From Dactylorhiza incarnata (taxonomy: Eukaryota > Streptophyta > Magnoliopsida > Asparagales > Orchidaceae): DNA of 64,000 nucleotides. Each line of letters begins with the position of its first letter. Position 1 is the stretch's first letter. A model generated the notes under the pieces. That model was not told the DNA's origin, did no database searches, and saw only the letters and a program-made list of their open reading frames with translations. A program made the translations under genes and the position numbers. Where the stretch lies: positions 5,522,501 through 5,586,500 of the forward strand of contig JAWHQI010000079.1 of assembly GCA_033032865.1 (NCBI GenBank). The letters run 5' to 3'. This document shows positions 10,859 through 23,833 of the stretch, piece by piece.

Positions 10859-12795
10859 ATGACCCGAGCGAATCCGTCAGAACTTGTAGACTTGGACCAA
10901 GAACTTGAGCGTACTCTTCGGAGAAAATCGCAAGTTCAAGATCCTACATTCCAAGAACTGGCTGAGGATTCGGAGTCGGTTGTTAATATGGGCGAACCTA
11001 ACCAAAATGAAGTCCCCAACATGGTTGCGGCCCCTGAATGGACTATGTCCCATTATGCAAGGCCTAACCTGGAAGGGACGGAAACTAGTATAGTCCGCCC
11101 TGCCATAAATAATAATAATTTCGAACTAAAGCCAAGCATAATTCACATGGTGCAGCAATACGTGCAGTTCGACGGATTACAAGATGAAGATCCGAATGCA
11201 CATATTGCTAGCTTCCTTGAAATCTGTGACACCTTCAAAATAAATGGTGTTACGGATGATGCAATTAGGCTAAGACTCTTCCCATTTTCTTTAAGAACAA
11301 AGGCTAAGCAGTGGTTGTCAACTCTACCTAGAGGTTCTATCACCACTTGGGCCCAGTTAACTGAAAAATTTCTAACTAAGTATTTTCCACCTGCGAAAAC
11401 TGCTAAGCTTAGAAATGATATTTCTTCTTTTTGCCAAATAGATTCTGAAACACTATATGATACCTGGGAAAGGTATAAAGAATTCTTAAGACGTTGCCCT
11501 CATCACGCTCTGCCTGTATGGTTACAAGTGCAGACGTTTTATAACGGGCTAAATCAACATACTAAGCAAATGATAGACGCCGCTTCCGGTGGTACCTTAA
11601 ATAACAAAACCCCGGAAGCCGCTCTTGAACTATTTGAGGATATGGCCATGAACACCTATCAGTGGAATGTGCCAAGATCCCGCCCAAACAAACCTGCAGG
11701 TATGTACGAAGTGGATAACGTCTCCCAGCTGGCACTACAAGTGGAAATGCTTAGCAAAAAGACATCTGAAATGAATGCTCCTTCCGCACCTCAGGTTTGG
11801 GAATTCGCAAAAGCCACCTCCGAACAAGCTGATTTCGTAGGCAATAGAAATGCTTATAATAATTATTCTGCTTCTAATTTTCATGCACCTGGTTTTCAGT
11901 TACCGAATAATTATAATCCTGCGCTGCGTAATCACCCAAACTTTTCTTGGAGTAATCCTGCAAACACAACTCGCCCGCCTCTACAAAATGAATTTACACC
12001 ACCTCCACCCCCTGTTAACTTTCAAAAACCTCCATCTTTGGAGGAGATGTTTTCAAAATATATAAGTACGAACGAAGCAACCGTCCGGAACTTAGCCGGA
12101 TCCGTTAAAAATCTAGAAAACCAAATCGGGCAGCTCGCCAAAATAATATCCGAGCGACCGCCCGGGACTCTTCCCGCTAACACCGAGCCCAACCCGAAAG
12201 AGCAAGCGAAAGCTGTAACTCTTCGGAGTGGAAAGCAAGTATCCGGTCCGGTTAGCGAAGAGCCCGAGGCAAGATCCGCCCCTATTTTAAAAACACCACT
12301 CACTCAAACAGATTTTATCACTCCACCTCATATTTTCAAAAACAACCCCGCCCCGCCTTATCCATCTCAACTCAACAAGGAAAAATTAGATGATCAATAT
12401 CATCGCTTCCTGGAAATGTTTAAGCAAATACACATCAATTTGCCCTTCCATGAAGCGATATCACAAATGCCCAAGTACGCTAAGTACCTGAAGGATCTTC
12501 TAACTAATAAGAAAAAGCTAGAAAATCTATCGCACGTAACTTTAAATGCTGAGTGTTCCGCCGTCCTAACAAATAAATTACCGAAAAAGGCTAACGATCC
12601 GGGTAGTTTTTCTATCCCGTGCCTCTTTGGTGATCTATTTGTAAAGAACGCGTTGGCCGACTTAGGAGCAAGCATCAACTTAATGCCATTCTCCTTGTTT
12701 AAAAAGTTAGGAGTGGGCACCCTTAGCCCCACACGTATGAGTATACAACTAGCAGATAGGACGATAAAATATCCGCTGGGAATTGTGGAGGACGC
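10859..12795 (+). CDS. gag: H Gag and start of the protease region
   Basis: Start ATG 10859; the frame stays open to 12850. The retrotransposon Gag core lies at residues 90-270 (WLSTLPRGSITTWAQL, FLTKYFPP, YERYKEF-like segments), forming the virus-like particle shell. A Pro/Asn-rich linker follows, then a coiled region near 400-440. The protease-like motif ADLGASINLMP is at about residues 600-610: the catalytic triplet reads D-L-G, a form seen in Athila elements in place of D-S/T-G. No CCHC knuckle is evident. Homology to protease leaves this frame near 12795, where a 1-2 base indel moves the continuation to another frame. The last 18 residues are therefore out of frame. Confidence 0.85.
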
Positions 12796-15700
12796 TCGTA
12801 AAAGTAGACAAATTCATCTTCCCGGTGGATTTTGTCATTTTGGACATTGAAGAGGATGTCGAGGTTCCCCTAATCCTTGGTCGCCCCTTCCTTGCCACCT
12901 CCCGTGCTATCATTGATGTGAGTAATGGTAAGCTATTCCTCCGAGTTGGAGATGATGAAGTAACCTTCTCCATAACACCCTCTATGAAAAATACCCTAGA
13001 AAATGACGATTCGTGTTTTTTCTTAGATGTGTTAAGTGAAGACCCTTCTTTTTGTATTTCTGAAAATGGTTCTTCTTCTTTTTGTTCATCTTCAAACACC
13101 TCCACTGAAATATTACAAGAAATGAAAATGGCCATTGCTCCCGCCCCCTCAAATTTTCAAATTAAATCAAAAATTTTTGAAGAAATTACTTTTGAAAAAG
13201 AAAAGTCTTTCAAATCTTCATACGAGGAACCTCCCACTTTAGAACTTAAAGAACTACCCAATCATTTAAAATATGAATTTTTAGAAAAAGACTCTAAGTT
13301 ACCAGTAATAGTGTCGGCCCATTTAAGTGGATCTGAAAATGCCAAATTGCTAAAAGTTTTACAAAAACACCGCCAAGCAATTGCTTGGCAGATTTCTGAT
13401 ATTAAGGGCATAAGTCCATCTTTCTGCATGCACAAAATTCTAATGGAAGATAATTCACAAAATTCTATTCAACCTCAACGCCGATTAAACCCAAACATGA
13501 AATAAGTAGTAAAGGGTGAGGTCGTGAAATTATTAGACGCAGGAATTATCTATCCAATTTCAGATAGCAAATGGGTAAGCCCGTTCAAGTAGTTCCTAAA
13601 AAGGGAGGTATCACGGTAGTGTTAAATGATAATAATGACTTAATCCCAACACGGACGGTGACTGGGTGGTGCATGTGTATTGATTATCGCAAATTGAACG
13701 ACGCCACCCGCAAGGACCATTTCCCCTTGCCATTCATCGATCAAATCTTAGAACGATTATCCGGCCATAGCTTTTATTGTTTTCTCGATGGTCTCTCGGG
13801 CTACTTCCAAATTCCCATCTCGCCCGAGGACCAGGAGAAAACGACGTTTACTTGTCCTTTCGGCACCTTCGCCTATCGAAGAATGCCGTTTGGCTTATGT
13901 AATGCGTCGGCAACATTTCAACGGTGTATGTTGGCCATTTTCGACAAGTACGTAGAAAGTATTATGGAGGTATTTATGGACGACTTTTCCGTGTTTGGTG
14001 ATTCCTTCGATTTTTGTTTAGAAAATTTAGAAAAAGTGTTAGAACGGTGTGAGGAGACCAATCTCGCCCTGAACTGGGAAAAATGTCATTTCATGGTACG
14101 GGAGGGATTGGTTTTAGGTCATAAGATATCAGCAAGAGGAATTGAGGTCGATGAAGCAAAAATAGAAGTGATCGAAAAACTGCCACCGCCAACCAACGTT
14201 AAAGCCATAAGAAGCTTTCTAGGACATGCCGGTTTTTACCGGCGGTTTATAAAAGATTTTTCAAAAATTACCAAACCACTCACTCATCTTTTAGAAAAAG
14301 ACACTCCATTTATTTTTGATGATACATGCTTATCTGCTTTTCAATTAATCAAAAATAAGCTAATAAATGCGCCAATTATGATAGCTCCAATCTGGGACCT
14401 TCCATTCGAAATCATGTGCGATGCAAGTAGCTTTGCGGTGGGAGCCGTTTTAGGACAACGTATATCTAAAAACTTCCACCCTATTTTTTACGCAAGTAAA
14501 ACACTTACATCCGCGCAAGCGAACTATACCACAACGGAGAAAGAATTATTAGCAGTTATTTTTGCATTCGACAAATTTCGACCTTATATTACGCTTTCAA
14601 AAATTATTGTTTTTACAGACCACTCGGCCCTCAAATATTTACTTTCTAAACCGGATGCCAAACCACGCTTACTTCGCTGGGTCTTACTCCTCCAGGAGTT
14701 CGACTTGGAAATCCGAGATAAAAAGGGGGCTGAGAATTTGGCCGCGGACCATCTTTCACGATTAGATAACCCATTTATTGAAGATTTAAATGAACAAACT
14801 TTTAATGATTATTTTCCCGACGAGAAGTTATTATCAATCAACACTACTCCTTCTCCTTGGTTTGCAAACTTCGCCAACTACTTAGTAGCTCGAGTCCTCC
14901 CAAAAGAATTTTCCTATCAGCAAAAGAAGAAATTCTTCTCTGACCTGAAGAATTATTTTTGGGAGGACCCGTATCTGTTTCGAGTTTGTGCAGACCAAGT
15001 AGTAAGGAGATGTGTTTCTTTCGAAGAAGGACAAAATATTTTCAAACACTTACACGAAGGACCGACTGGTGGGCACTATCAAGCCAATCGGACCGCTCAC
15101 AAAGTACTTAGTGCAGGCTTTTATTGGCCTAGCCTTTTTAAAGATGCCCAATCTTTTGTGAGACGGTGCGATAGCTGCCAACGGACCGGAAATATCTCAA
15201 ATAAAAATGAAATGTTGCAAAATTATTTCCTCGAGTGCGAAGTTTTCGACCTTTGGGGAATTGATTTTGTAGGTCCTCTTCCTTCTAGCCATGGTAATAA
15301 ATACATTTTAGTTGCGGTAGACTACGTGTCTCGATGGGCAGAGGCCCAAGCTCTTCCTACTAATGACTCCCGAGTCGTTATTATTTTCTTAAAAAAATTA
15401 TTTTCTCGATTCGGTACTCCTAGGGCCATCGTTAGCGACAGGGGTTCGCACTTTTGTAACGCACAAATTGCAAAAACACTTCTAAAATATGGCGTTACAC
15501 ATAAGCTTTCAACTGCTTACCACCACCAAACTAACGGCCAGGTCGAGGTAGTGAATAGAGAAATCAAACGTATTTTAGAAAAAACTGTTTCCACCTCACG
15601 TAAGGACTGGTCACATAAATTAGACGATGCTCTATGGGCTTATCGAACAGCGTACAAGACCGCCATCGGTTGTACACCGTATCGGTTAGTATATGGGATA

Positions 15701-16141
15701 TCGTGTCATTTACCGGTCGAATTAGAACATCGTGCTTTCTGGGCCCTTAAATTTTTAAATTTTGATCCCCACTCCACCGCCGATCTTCGAAAATTCCAAC
15801 TCAACGAACTCGATGAGTGGCGCTCCAATGCGTATGAAAATAATAAATTATATAAGGAACGAACGAAATGCTTTCACGATAAAAATTTAAGGCACCCGAA
15901 AACATTTAAACCAGGCGACCAAGTATTACTTTATAATTCTCATCTACGTTTATTTCCTGGAAAATTAAAATCTAGATGGTCAGGTCCTTTTAATGTAAAG
16001 GAAGCTTATCCGTATGGAACTGTTTTGATATCACACCCAGATAAGGGTGATTTCAAGGTTAATGGGCATCATCTAAAACTTTATTTTTCTGGTGACAATG
16101 TTGACATGGACAGTGAAAAACTTCTTTTGTCTGGACTGTAA
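12796..16141 (+). pseudogene. pol: H protease end, reverse transcriptase, RNase H and integrase (frameshifted)
   Basis: After the frame change near 12795 the protease end continues (VPLILGRPFLATSRAIIDV) to a TAA at 13503-13505. The same frame resumes for about 80 bases before a one-base loss near 13585 shifts to the long frame ending at 16141. That frame holds RT ([14 protein letters not shown] start, [20 protein letters not shown], catalytic FMDDFSVFG at about 13972), RNase H ([36 protein letters not shown]), and integrase (HHCC finger with C-x2-C CDSCQRTG). The D,D,E core is [19 protein letters not shown] and [12 protein letters not shown]. Three defects cluster around the protease-RT junction; the last 856 codons are intact. 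H probably needs enzymes supplied by another copy. Confidence 0.9.
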
Positions 16142-17875
16142 TAATTTGGATTAACTTTTGAACTATATTCTTTTAGTCGAGCTCAAACGACATTAAACAG
16201 AGGGCGCTCTTGGGAGGCAACCCAAGGTTTTTAAAATTTGTTGTTTTAATTTTTCTTTGGCCCTGGATGGCTCTGATACTCTCAACTTCGGCGATCGCCT
16301 GCTTCAACATTGCTGGTTTCAAGAAAAATTCAAGATGATATTTCATGAAGATTCAAACGCCAGCAAGGGGGAGCGGCATCACACATCCTTTCAAGCCCAT
16401 AAATCCAGGGAAGTGCCTGTTTTAGTTTTTTAGTTTTAATTTCTTTTCTTAGTTACCCCTTCCTTCACTCTCCTTTTCCATTGAGGACAATGTCTATCGT
16501 AAGCTTGGGGGAGAATGTCTTCTTTTCTTTTAGTAGTCTAAATTAGATTTTGGTAAAATCAATAGTACCCCTTGCTTTATGTTTTGTTTTTCCCAAAATA
16601 TTTTATATAGCCTTAGTTAATTTCAAAATTTCTAATCCTACTTTTAATTATGTTTCACAAGTAAATTGTTGACTCATGTAGTGTTCTAATTCTAGGTAGC
16701 ATGTTAATCTGAAAAGTTTTTTCTAAAATCTTGTACTTTCCTTATCGTTTTCTCTTTTATCTTCTTTACTTTCGTAAAAAATTCTTCATCCACTATTTTC
16801 CTCTTCAGTTTTAGATATATTTTGCAGGGTTAACTTTTGATTTGTGTAGTAAATGTGAATAATCCTAGACGCTTATTATTCTTATTTTCAGGATAAGTTC
16901 ATTAGTCTTTATTTAATATCTAGGGCTTACTTTTTGAAATCCTTCAAAACTCATGCTTTAACTAAATTTAGAGAGCAATGAAAATGATTTAGGCCATTTT
17001 TGTTTTAAGTTTGAGCCTTCATGCCAACCCTTAAAAAGAAACCCTTTGTTAGCCTCTTTTGAGCCTTTTCCCATGTTTTATTGTCACCTCCACTTATCAA
17101 ATTTTTCACCAAAGCCAAAATTTCCAAACCTATTTGAATCACACTAACACTTTGAGTTTTATTTAAATTTCTAAAAGAGTGTGATTGGTTTATTGCATGG
17201 AGAGCTTCAAAGAAAAGAATTTGCTCAAAAAGGAGATATTTTAAGCATATTTGTATTAGTTATCTTTGCCAAAATTTCAAAAGAAAAAAAAAATGGCTAT
17301 GAAAGAGAAAGAAAGAAAATATGCTATATGCTTATAATGAAGGATTACCTCTTATCACTCATATCGGAAATTTTATAAAACTCATGTTTATGGTTTAGTG
17401 TGATTATAGCAATCACTTTTATCTTCGATTCCCATTCCAAATCATATGCCTAAACCAAACATTTCGGTCCTAATAAAGTCCTCTTGATTCATGCTCCTAA
17501 ATTTGCTTTAGCTAAGTAAAGAAGAAAAGTAGAATAGTTAAGTTTTGGGTATGAATTTAGATCCTTGTTCTTAGAATGATATAATTATAATTTTTCTTTT
17601 AGGGTTTAGTAACAATTCAATGCACTATCTCACTTGTTACTTTGCTCAATTTTATTTAAAAACTTTTTAGTTAAAATTTTGGATGATTAATTTTTGTTAG
17701 TAAAGGGTATAAAAATTAAGCTTAAATAAAGTACTTATTTTAGGTTTCCTTTTCACTATTCTCCCTACTTGGAATTTCGCAAGGTACTCGTGTTTAGCAT
17801 AATTAAATCTTTTTGATTAGTCATTTTATTTTATTAGCTAAAGCATATTTCTTTGCTTGGGGACAAGCAAAGTGT
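16142..17875 (+). other. H 3' non-coding region with an extra purine tract
   Basis: About 1.7 kb, AT-rich, with no credible ORF. An envelope-like ORF, present in some Athila elements at this position, is not seen. Contains tcttgggaggcaacccaa (16208-16225), a block often found after Athila pol, and a first purine tract aagcttgggggagaat at 16501-16516, preceded by ttgaggacaatg. That tract almost repeats the true 3' tract at 17876. Confidence 0.75.
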
Positions 17876-17890
17876 AAGCTTGGGGGAATT
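17876..17890 (+). other. H polypurine tract
   Basis: aagcttgggggaatt directly abuts the 3' LTR at 17891; plus-strand priming site. Confidence 0.9.
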
Positions 17891-19570
17891 TGATAATGCT
17901 AAATCTAGTTAGTTTAATTAGGTTATTTTTAGGATATTTACTCTTACTTTTTGCTTATTGTTGTTTACCTAAATGCAATTTTGGTTCTTTTTCCTATTTT
18001 TAGTGCTAACTTAAGTTTTCTGAATTTTCAGGTCAAAAATGCAAAATTTCCTAAGTCACGCCCTAGGTCACGCCCGTGACCTAGGGCGTGTAAGTTGCTG
18101 TTTCCAGTTAAGCTGCTGCCAACATAATTCAGAAGATCTGGTCAGACACGCCCAAAGTACACGGCCGTGACACACAAGTCACGTCCGTGACACGCAAGCC
18201 ACGCCCGTGACCAGCCCGTGAACAGCTCAGATTCGACCAGCTGACCACCGAATTGGTCACGCCACTGTTACACGGGCGTGCTTCCAGTCATGCCCGTGAC
18301 TGCCACGTCAGCCAGCCTCCAGCGCCCATGATCGCCGCCAGCGCCCATGACCCGACTAACCACCGAAATGGTCACGCCCTCAGTCACGGGCGTGACCTAG
18401 GGCGTGACCCATCAAATCGCGTCAGAATCGTGCGCCGAACCTGATCCAAGCCGCAGAATTGATTAAACAATGTCACGCCCCTAGTCACGGGCGTGACTGA
18501 GGGCGTGACCGAGGCAGAAAAATTTCTATAAATTGATATGACCTCCAAGCTTTCCCCATTCAGTTTTTGGAGAGAGAACTAGTGCTACTACTCTATTTTC
18601 AGTGTTTTTCATGTCATTTTATTCTCTTTCTCTCTCTCTCTTATTTCAATGCATTTCCTTTTCTAGTTTTCATATGAATGTTGTAATGCCTTTGTAATTT
18701 CCTTTTATAGTGTATTACTAATGCTTAGTAGGCTTTCCATGCAATTGTAATCTCAGTTGAACTTTTGTTTAATAAAAATGGTATGTTTTTGTTCTCTTAA
18801 AATCTTCATCATTTCTCTCTCCTACCCCTCCACCATGAGTAACTAAAATCCTCATAGTACTCGATCTTGATGATCTGAGGATGAGTTGATCAAGTTATGA
18901 TCCTTTAGTCTTCTTTCACTTTCTAAAGTGTTGGGCCTTAGATTTACTCTTAATTAAAATTTAGTGGAGCTATATTATCGATATATAATCCCCACCTTTG
19001 CTTTCATTCTTGGCTAGCCGAGAGGCCGATAGTCTGAAGTGAGCACTTAAGAGTAAAGAGAGTTACACACATTTCTCGAGAGAGAATGACGTAAATCTCC
19101 TGGATTGGAGTCAAACCCAATAGCGGGGTTCACCACTTAAAGTGAGTTTTAGGTATTCGAATACGGGACGAGAGTTCGGTCGGATTTTCCTAAACTCAGT
19201 TGGGCATATCTTCGAGAGAAGCATGTTCAAACTATAGGAACCCCCACGGTCAAGCTGCCCTTACTTTATTAAGTTTTAAGTTTGCTTTTGAATTTTGATC
19301 AACTTAGGCCGAAGTAAGTCAAGATCGAGTGCTATTTCTTAATCATCGTTTAGCCGTACTTTTATCCAGCTTTTATTTCAACTTAGCAGACAAAACCATC
19401 CAAAAAATTATTAAGATAAAATAATAGTAATTCGTTTGAGTATAAGTAATCAACGGTTCTCGGATTTTAATACGACACTTGTGTTCCTATACTACAGTTC
19501 GATAGGTATACTTGCCTTCTCGGATTGCTAGTTCGGATTTTATTTCATGCAAGCGGAATTTTAATCATCA
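17891..19570 (+). repeat. 3' LTR of H (1680 bp)
   Basis: Matches 8984-10682 nearly throughout, with a few substitutions (for example acgtccgtg for acgcccgtg near 18182), one added C near 18480 and loss of one 20-bp unit. Followed by TSD GAGTG. Confidence 0.95.
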
Positions 19571-19575
19571 GAGTG

Positions 19576-21315
19576 CTCCATCTGAGGGGGAGCAACAATA
19601 AGAACCATCTTCCATGGATGTTACCAGTGATAAAAATGAGAGTGAAGGAGACAAGATTGATAAGGACAAAATACCTTCTCCTATGGACATACATAGTAAG
19701 ATTGATACATTCATCCTAGATCTTGAAAGAAGAATTTTACTTAACATTGATGACTCCCCAGCTCTCTGGGATTTACCACCACAAGGACAATCTGATGCCC
19801 CATCTAAGGGGGAGAAGCTAAAAGAGCCATCTTTAGTATTGCTAAGTAAATAAATTTAACTACAAATAATTGTCTCAGATTTCTTGGACTCATCAGATCA
19901 AGATGATCTATCTGAGGGGGAGGAGCCAAAAAAATCCAATTATGATAATGTTGCTGCTTATGATGGTGCTGGAGATGATCAGAATAATAATGGAGTCCAC
20001 CATGATCACATTGATGATCTAACATCCTTTGCTGATCTGATGAATGATCAAGACAAAATAAATAATTCTCCAGTCATAAATCTAGTACAGCTGATACCTG
20101 CAGCACAAGAGCAGATTATTCCTCCTAAGGAATTAGTCCCTCCTCTTAGTCCTCCACAAAGACTCCAAGCACAAATGATTGTTGATCAACAAACCTCCAC
20201 TTTCTCACAATCCAATGAGAGCATTCTAAATGATATTCAAATCATGTTAGACACTCATCTAACATCTATGAAGGACTATGTAGACAAGTCAGCTTCTACA
20301 GTTAAAGCATACATTGATCAGTCCATCTTCAATGTGAAATCTGCAGTGATGGCTGAGGTGAAGGAAATCAAGGAAGACACAACCATCCTTAATAGGCAAA
20401 TGACCAAGTGATTTGATCTGGCAGAGAAAACAGTGGTGTCTCAGAATATAATTCTCAGATCAATGGACAAACACCTCCAACTCTCTGAACAGGATATGAC
20501 ATATGTCAAGAACTATGTCAGCAAGACAGATGAGGTAATAGAAAAATCCTCAAACCAGATACAAGAATATTTGTACTACACTGCCACACAATTGAATGGT
20601 GAGGCTGACAGGAACAAGGATGAGCTAAAGGCTGATATTGAAAATGTCTTCCAAACAATCTCTGGCTCCAAAACTGTTGTTCAGCAGGACATATCTCAGA
20701 AGATATTTGAAGAAGCCAGAAATGGATAGGATACCAATGCTATCATAAACTCTGACCTAACCCTCAAGGTTCTGCAAGGTACAAGGCTTGCCTTAAACCT
20801 TTCTCTCCTAGGCATAAATAGAGCAGAAGATTGGGACTTCCCCAATCAAGAAGCAATTGCTCAAAATGAAAGACTGAAAAAGAGAAGAGAAAGAGAAAAG
20901 ATAATGTTGGCTGAAGAATACATGGCCAAGCAAAGGGATGAGAAGAACAGAGATCCATATTATGAATATTGGAGTGATGACTCCAAGGAAATAATATTGA
21001 ATGTCTGGTTAAGCCATGGCCAAGTCTGCAAAGAAATTGACAAAATCTATCCCTCTGAAGAATGGATAAAACACTTGGAAAGAAATACAAAAAGGGATAG
21101 AATATTCAAAGCTAATCTGGTAAGGAAGGACAATCCAAGAAGAATGCCTTCAAGATACAAAGAAGAGAAAAATTGAAGTAGCAAATGTAGAGGACACTGC
21201 CACCACTGCTGCAGGAAACAAAGATGATGTTGCTGAAGTCAATGCTGAAAGAGGAAAAGAAACTGTTGCTGATAATGCTGAATGTTCAACTTCTTCTAAG
21301 AAGAGAAAAATTTAA
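19576..21315 (+). pseudogene. Second ORF of copia E, C-terminal part (unknown function)
   Basis: Continuation of the ORF interrupted by H. One frame runs 19576-21176 with stops at 19599, 19851, 20409 and 20727. The last part, to TAA 21313-21315, needs a one-base shift near 21165. The protein is acidic, with D/E-rich blocks (SDQDDLSEGEEPKKS), then long amphipathic helix-forming stretches (about 20220-20720, with repeated K-x-Y-V-D-K type spacing) that look like coiled coil. The end is Lys/Arg-rich: KKRKI occurs twice, near 21165 and at the extreme C-terminus (21298-21312), like a nuclear localisation signal. No catalytic motif or membrane segment. Copia SIRE elements carry an extra ORF after pol with coiled-coil character, a positional parallel only. 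Confidence 0.55.
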
Positions 21316-21704
21316 ATGAATGTATTTAAGTGTTATGGATTTCTAAATGTAAATTGAACAATCTCTCATTACATGATCTAAAATGAAAATGAATGAATTG
21401 TTAAATTGATTACTTTATGTTGTAAGCTAATCTGAGCCATAGCTTAATTTTACTCTGTGTCATTGTGTAAGTTAATCTGTGATGCATTGACATGATTATC
21501 TAATCATATTATTGGGTTGATAAACTCTGTTGGTACTATACCTGCCATGAATATTATCTGTTATGATATTATCTTTGATGCCATAATAATGTTTACATGT
21601 GTATGTTATGATGAATGCCATGTAGTGAAGTTACATGATAAATAATTATTTTGATATGTACCTTAACATTGGGGGTATTCTGTCTTCTTAAAATAGGTGG
21701 AGAT
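21316..21704 (+). other. E 3' untranslated region and purine tract
   Basis: AT-rich and non-coding. Ends with cattgggggtattc (21667-21680) and aaaataggtggagat (21690-21704) immediately before the TGTTGGGAA start of the LTR; the latter is the likely polypurine tract. Confidence 0.65.
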
Positions 21705-23833
21705 TGTTGGGAATATTACCCTCAATGTTGCCTTGATTTGAAGAAGCATCACACTCAATGCTAAGTACAAGTTGTATTTGATGAACCCTATTTTATCTCA
21801 TGACTATGCAGGTTTAGGTTATTCCAAGATGGGGAGTAAGTTCAGTGGTTTACTGCCAAAACCGCTGAGACAAGTTCTCAGTCTTAGCTGAACCGCTGAG
21901 ACAAGGCCAGGAGCCGCTGAGAAGGTGTCTGGGCAAGCTGAGCTGCAGATAGAGGAAAACCGCTGAGACAACTATCTGTCTCAGTGGATCCACTGGGACG
22001 GGACAGAAGTAGCCATTGAGACTAGAAGCTGTCTCAGCCCAACCGCTGAGACAGATTCAAATGTGCTGGCGGGTTTTTCTTTTGGCGCAAGATGTAGAAA
22101 AGCAAGATATGGTACTCCAATCTCCTCCATGCTGTGTCAGGGTCCATCTGATAGTCGTTGAAGATTGGAGAAGTATAAAAGAATAACTTAGGGCTCTTTA
22201 AGAAATAAACTTTTGCAAAAAGAACAAAGTCCTACTATTACATTGACGGTTGCTAAGAAGTTCTCTCCTCCTGCTTCCTGAAGCTATAAAGGAGAGAAAG
22301 ATTGCTCTTCCTATGTGATTGAAGAAGAGCAAGTTGATCCTTATTCATCTATTGAAGAGAAGGATCAGATAAAGGCGGGATTGAAGCTGTTGTTCTCTTC
22401 CCAGCTTCAAGTCATCAACAAAAGATTAAGGCTAAAAAGAGTTACTATTTTGTCTTCTGTTGTAAGCATCACTTTCATTATCTTCTGTAGGAACATCATT
22501 TGTTCTGAGTTTGTAGGGCATTTTGACTGAGGGTGTAGAGTTGTTGTGCCTGAGTGTAGAGCAGAGAGTTTAGATTGAGTGTAGGATCTGTTAAAAATTT
22601 TGAGAGGGTTGGAGGTGAAGTAAATTAAGAGGAATGCTTCGCAACTTTCCACAAGTGTAGTAACACAATGACAATGGGAAGACAAAATAATGCACTTGAA
22701 AATTGACTACAGTTTCCTCTTTACAATGCGAAGTATACATGGGGAGACATGATTCATAAGAATCACGATGGAGAGAAGCACAAGACAACAAACAAATAGC
22801 AAGTCCCGGCAAACTGCCAAATAGAAGCCGCCAGAGACCACAACACCACCAGACCGCACGTCGAACTCCTGAGACCGCGCGAACAGAAGCAGACGTGATG
22901 ACATGCGAGCTGCTAGACCGCAAATCTAGACTGTACAGACTGTTGCTTTATTCCACTGCTGAAAAACAGAACCTGTCCGCACCTCAGACCGTCAGGCCAA
23001 GAGGTCGTCCGATCACTGAAGCTACCCGCGAACAGCGCAAGAACTATAACAATCTGGATCGCAGACGGAGACCGCTGACGAACTGATTATTCAAGCCGCT
23101 GGAAGGTCACCAAGGAAACAAACTGCTCGTTGCTGGCCGCAGACCTGTGAACACAACAAAAGGTCAAACCGCTTCCAAGACCGCACGACCTCAAATTAAG
23201 ATCAGCACAAACAATCAAGGCTCTAGTTCTTACAGTTCTCTATTAGATATGACAGGCCCTGCATCCCTATTTATAGGCAAGAAGATGTATGTCGTCGCCG
23301 CCGAAAGAGAGATGCAATAACCGCCCATCAACCCGCACGCGGTCTCGCAACAGACCGCCCGGACACACACGCACTTAGACAACAATCGTCTAAGGAAAAC
23401 CGGCAGGCCGCCCTACTTCCCTCTTCCACTTCAACGAATTCAACAGGATCTCAGTGGAGATCTGAGGTAGGACTTCTTTATAGGTCTGAGCTTGTAGGGC
23501 AACTGTGTCTGAGGTAGGGCTGTTGAGCCTGAGGTAGGGTTTGGGAAAACTTGAGAGATTCCGAGGGATCTGTGTTGTAAGCTCTTGGAGCTGAGATTGG
23601 AGGTGTTGGCCTTGTCTAACTTATTGTTAGACAGGTGAAGGGGGAAAGAGGACTACTCAAGACATCCTGTCTTGAGGAACCTCTATAAATGTTTGTGTAT
23701 TTTCTGTGTGCTTGACTAATACTAACCCAGAAAACAGCTAGGCTATAGCTTAAACTAAAAGAGACCCATTCACCCCCCCCCCCCCCCCTCTAGGTGATTA
23801 AGACTACATCCTTATAAACTATCAGAACCTACA
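21705..23833 (+). repeat. 3' LTR of copia E, split by a solo LTR
   Basis: Starts TGTTGGGAATATT. After removal of 22589-23450 the LTR is about 1.27 kb. CCGCTGAGAC recurs at least five times in 21868-22055, with TCTCAG inverted copies. TATA-like gtataaaag is at 22172. A poly(C) run is at 23772-23789, then ctctaggtg, as in SIRE-type LTR ends. The end at 23833 (CTACA) is inferred. Confidence 0.65.
22589..23445 (-). mobile_element. Solo LTR (857 bp) inserted in the E LTR
   Basis: Begins TGTTAAAAATT and ends GAATTCAACA on the + strand, flanked by a perfect 5-bp TSD GGATC (22584-22588, 23446-23450). On the minus strand a TATAAATAGG box (about 23264-23275) marks the promoter, so the LTR is minus-oriented. 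No internal domain remains: this is the footprint of LTR-LTR recombination. The family was not identified. Confidence 0.85.

Larger units (their letters stand above)
8984..19570 (+). mobile_element. Athila-type Ty3/gypsy retrotransposon H (full length, defective pol)
   Basis: Complete element with LTRs 8984-10682 and 17891-19570 and a perfect 5-bp TSD GAGTG (8979-8983, 19571-19575). It has a tRNA-Asp type primer site, Gag, protease-like region, RT, RNase H and integrase, a long non-coding 3' region, and a purine tract. It lies inside the second ORF of copia E, 21 bp after the predicted intron acceptor. The near-identical LTRs indicate a fairly recent insertion, yet pol carries two frameshifts and a stop. 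Confidence 0.95.
4634..23833 (+). mobile_element. Copia-type element E (SIRE-like layout), left end outside the window
   Basis: Parts in order: zinc-knuckle/gag tail, protease, GAG-pre-integrase, integrase, a second ORF of unknown function, 3' untranslated DNA, purine tract (about 21690-21704), and a 3' LTR from 21705 starting TGTTGGGAA. It is interrupted by D (up to 4633), H (8984-19575) and a solo LTR (22589-23450). RT and RNase H are missing. The right edge at 23833 is inferred from the ..CTACA end followed by gag sequence of another element, and no TSD could be tested. Confidence 0.7.

Noticed and set aside
19846..19878. Possible 33-nt intron (GTAAAT...CTCAG) in the second ORF of E
   Set aside because: Too short for a plant intron, and its length is a multiple of three; in-frame stops with decay explain it better.
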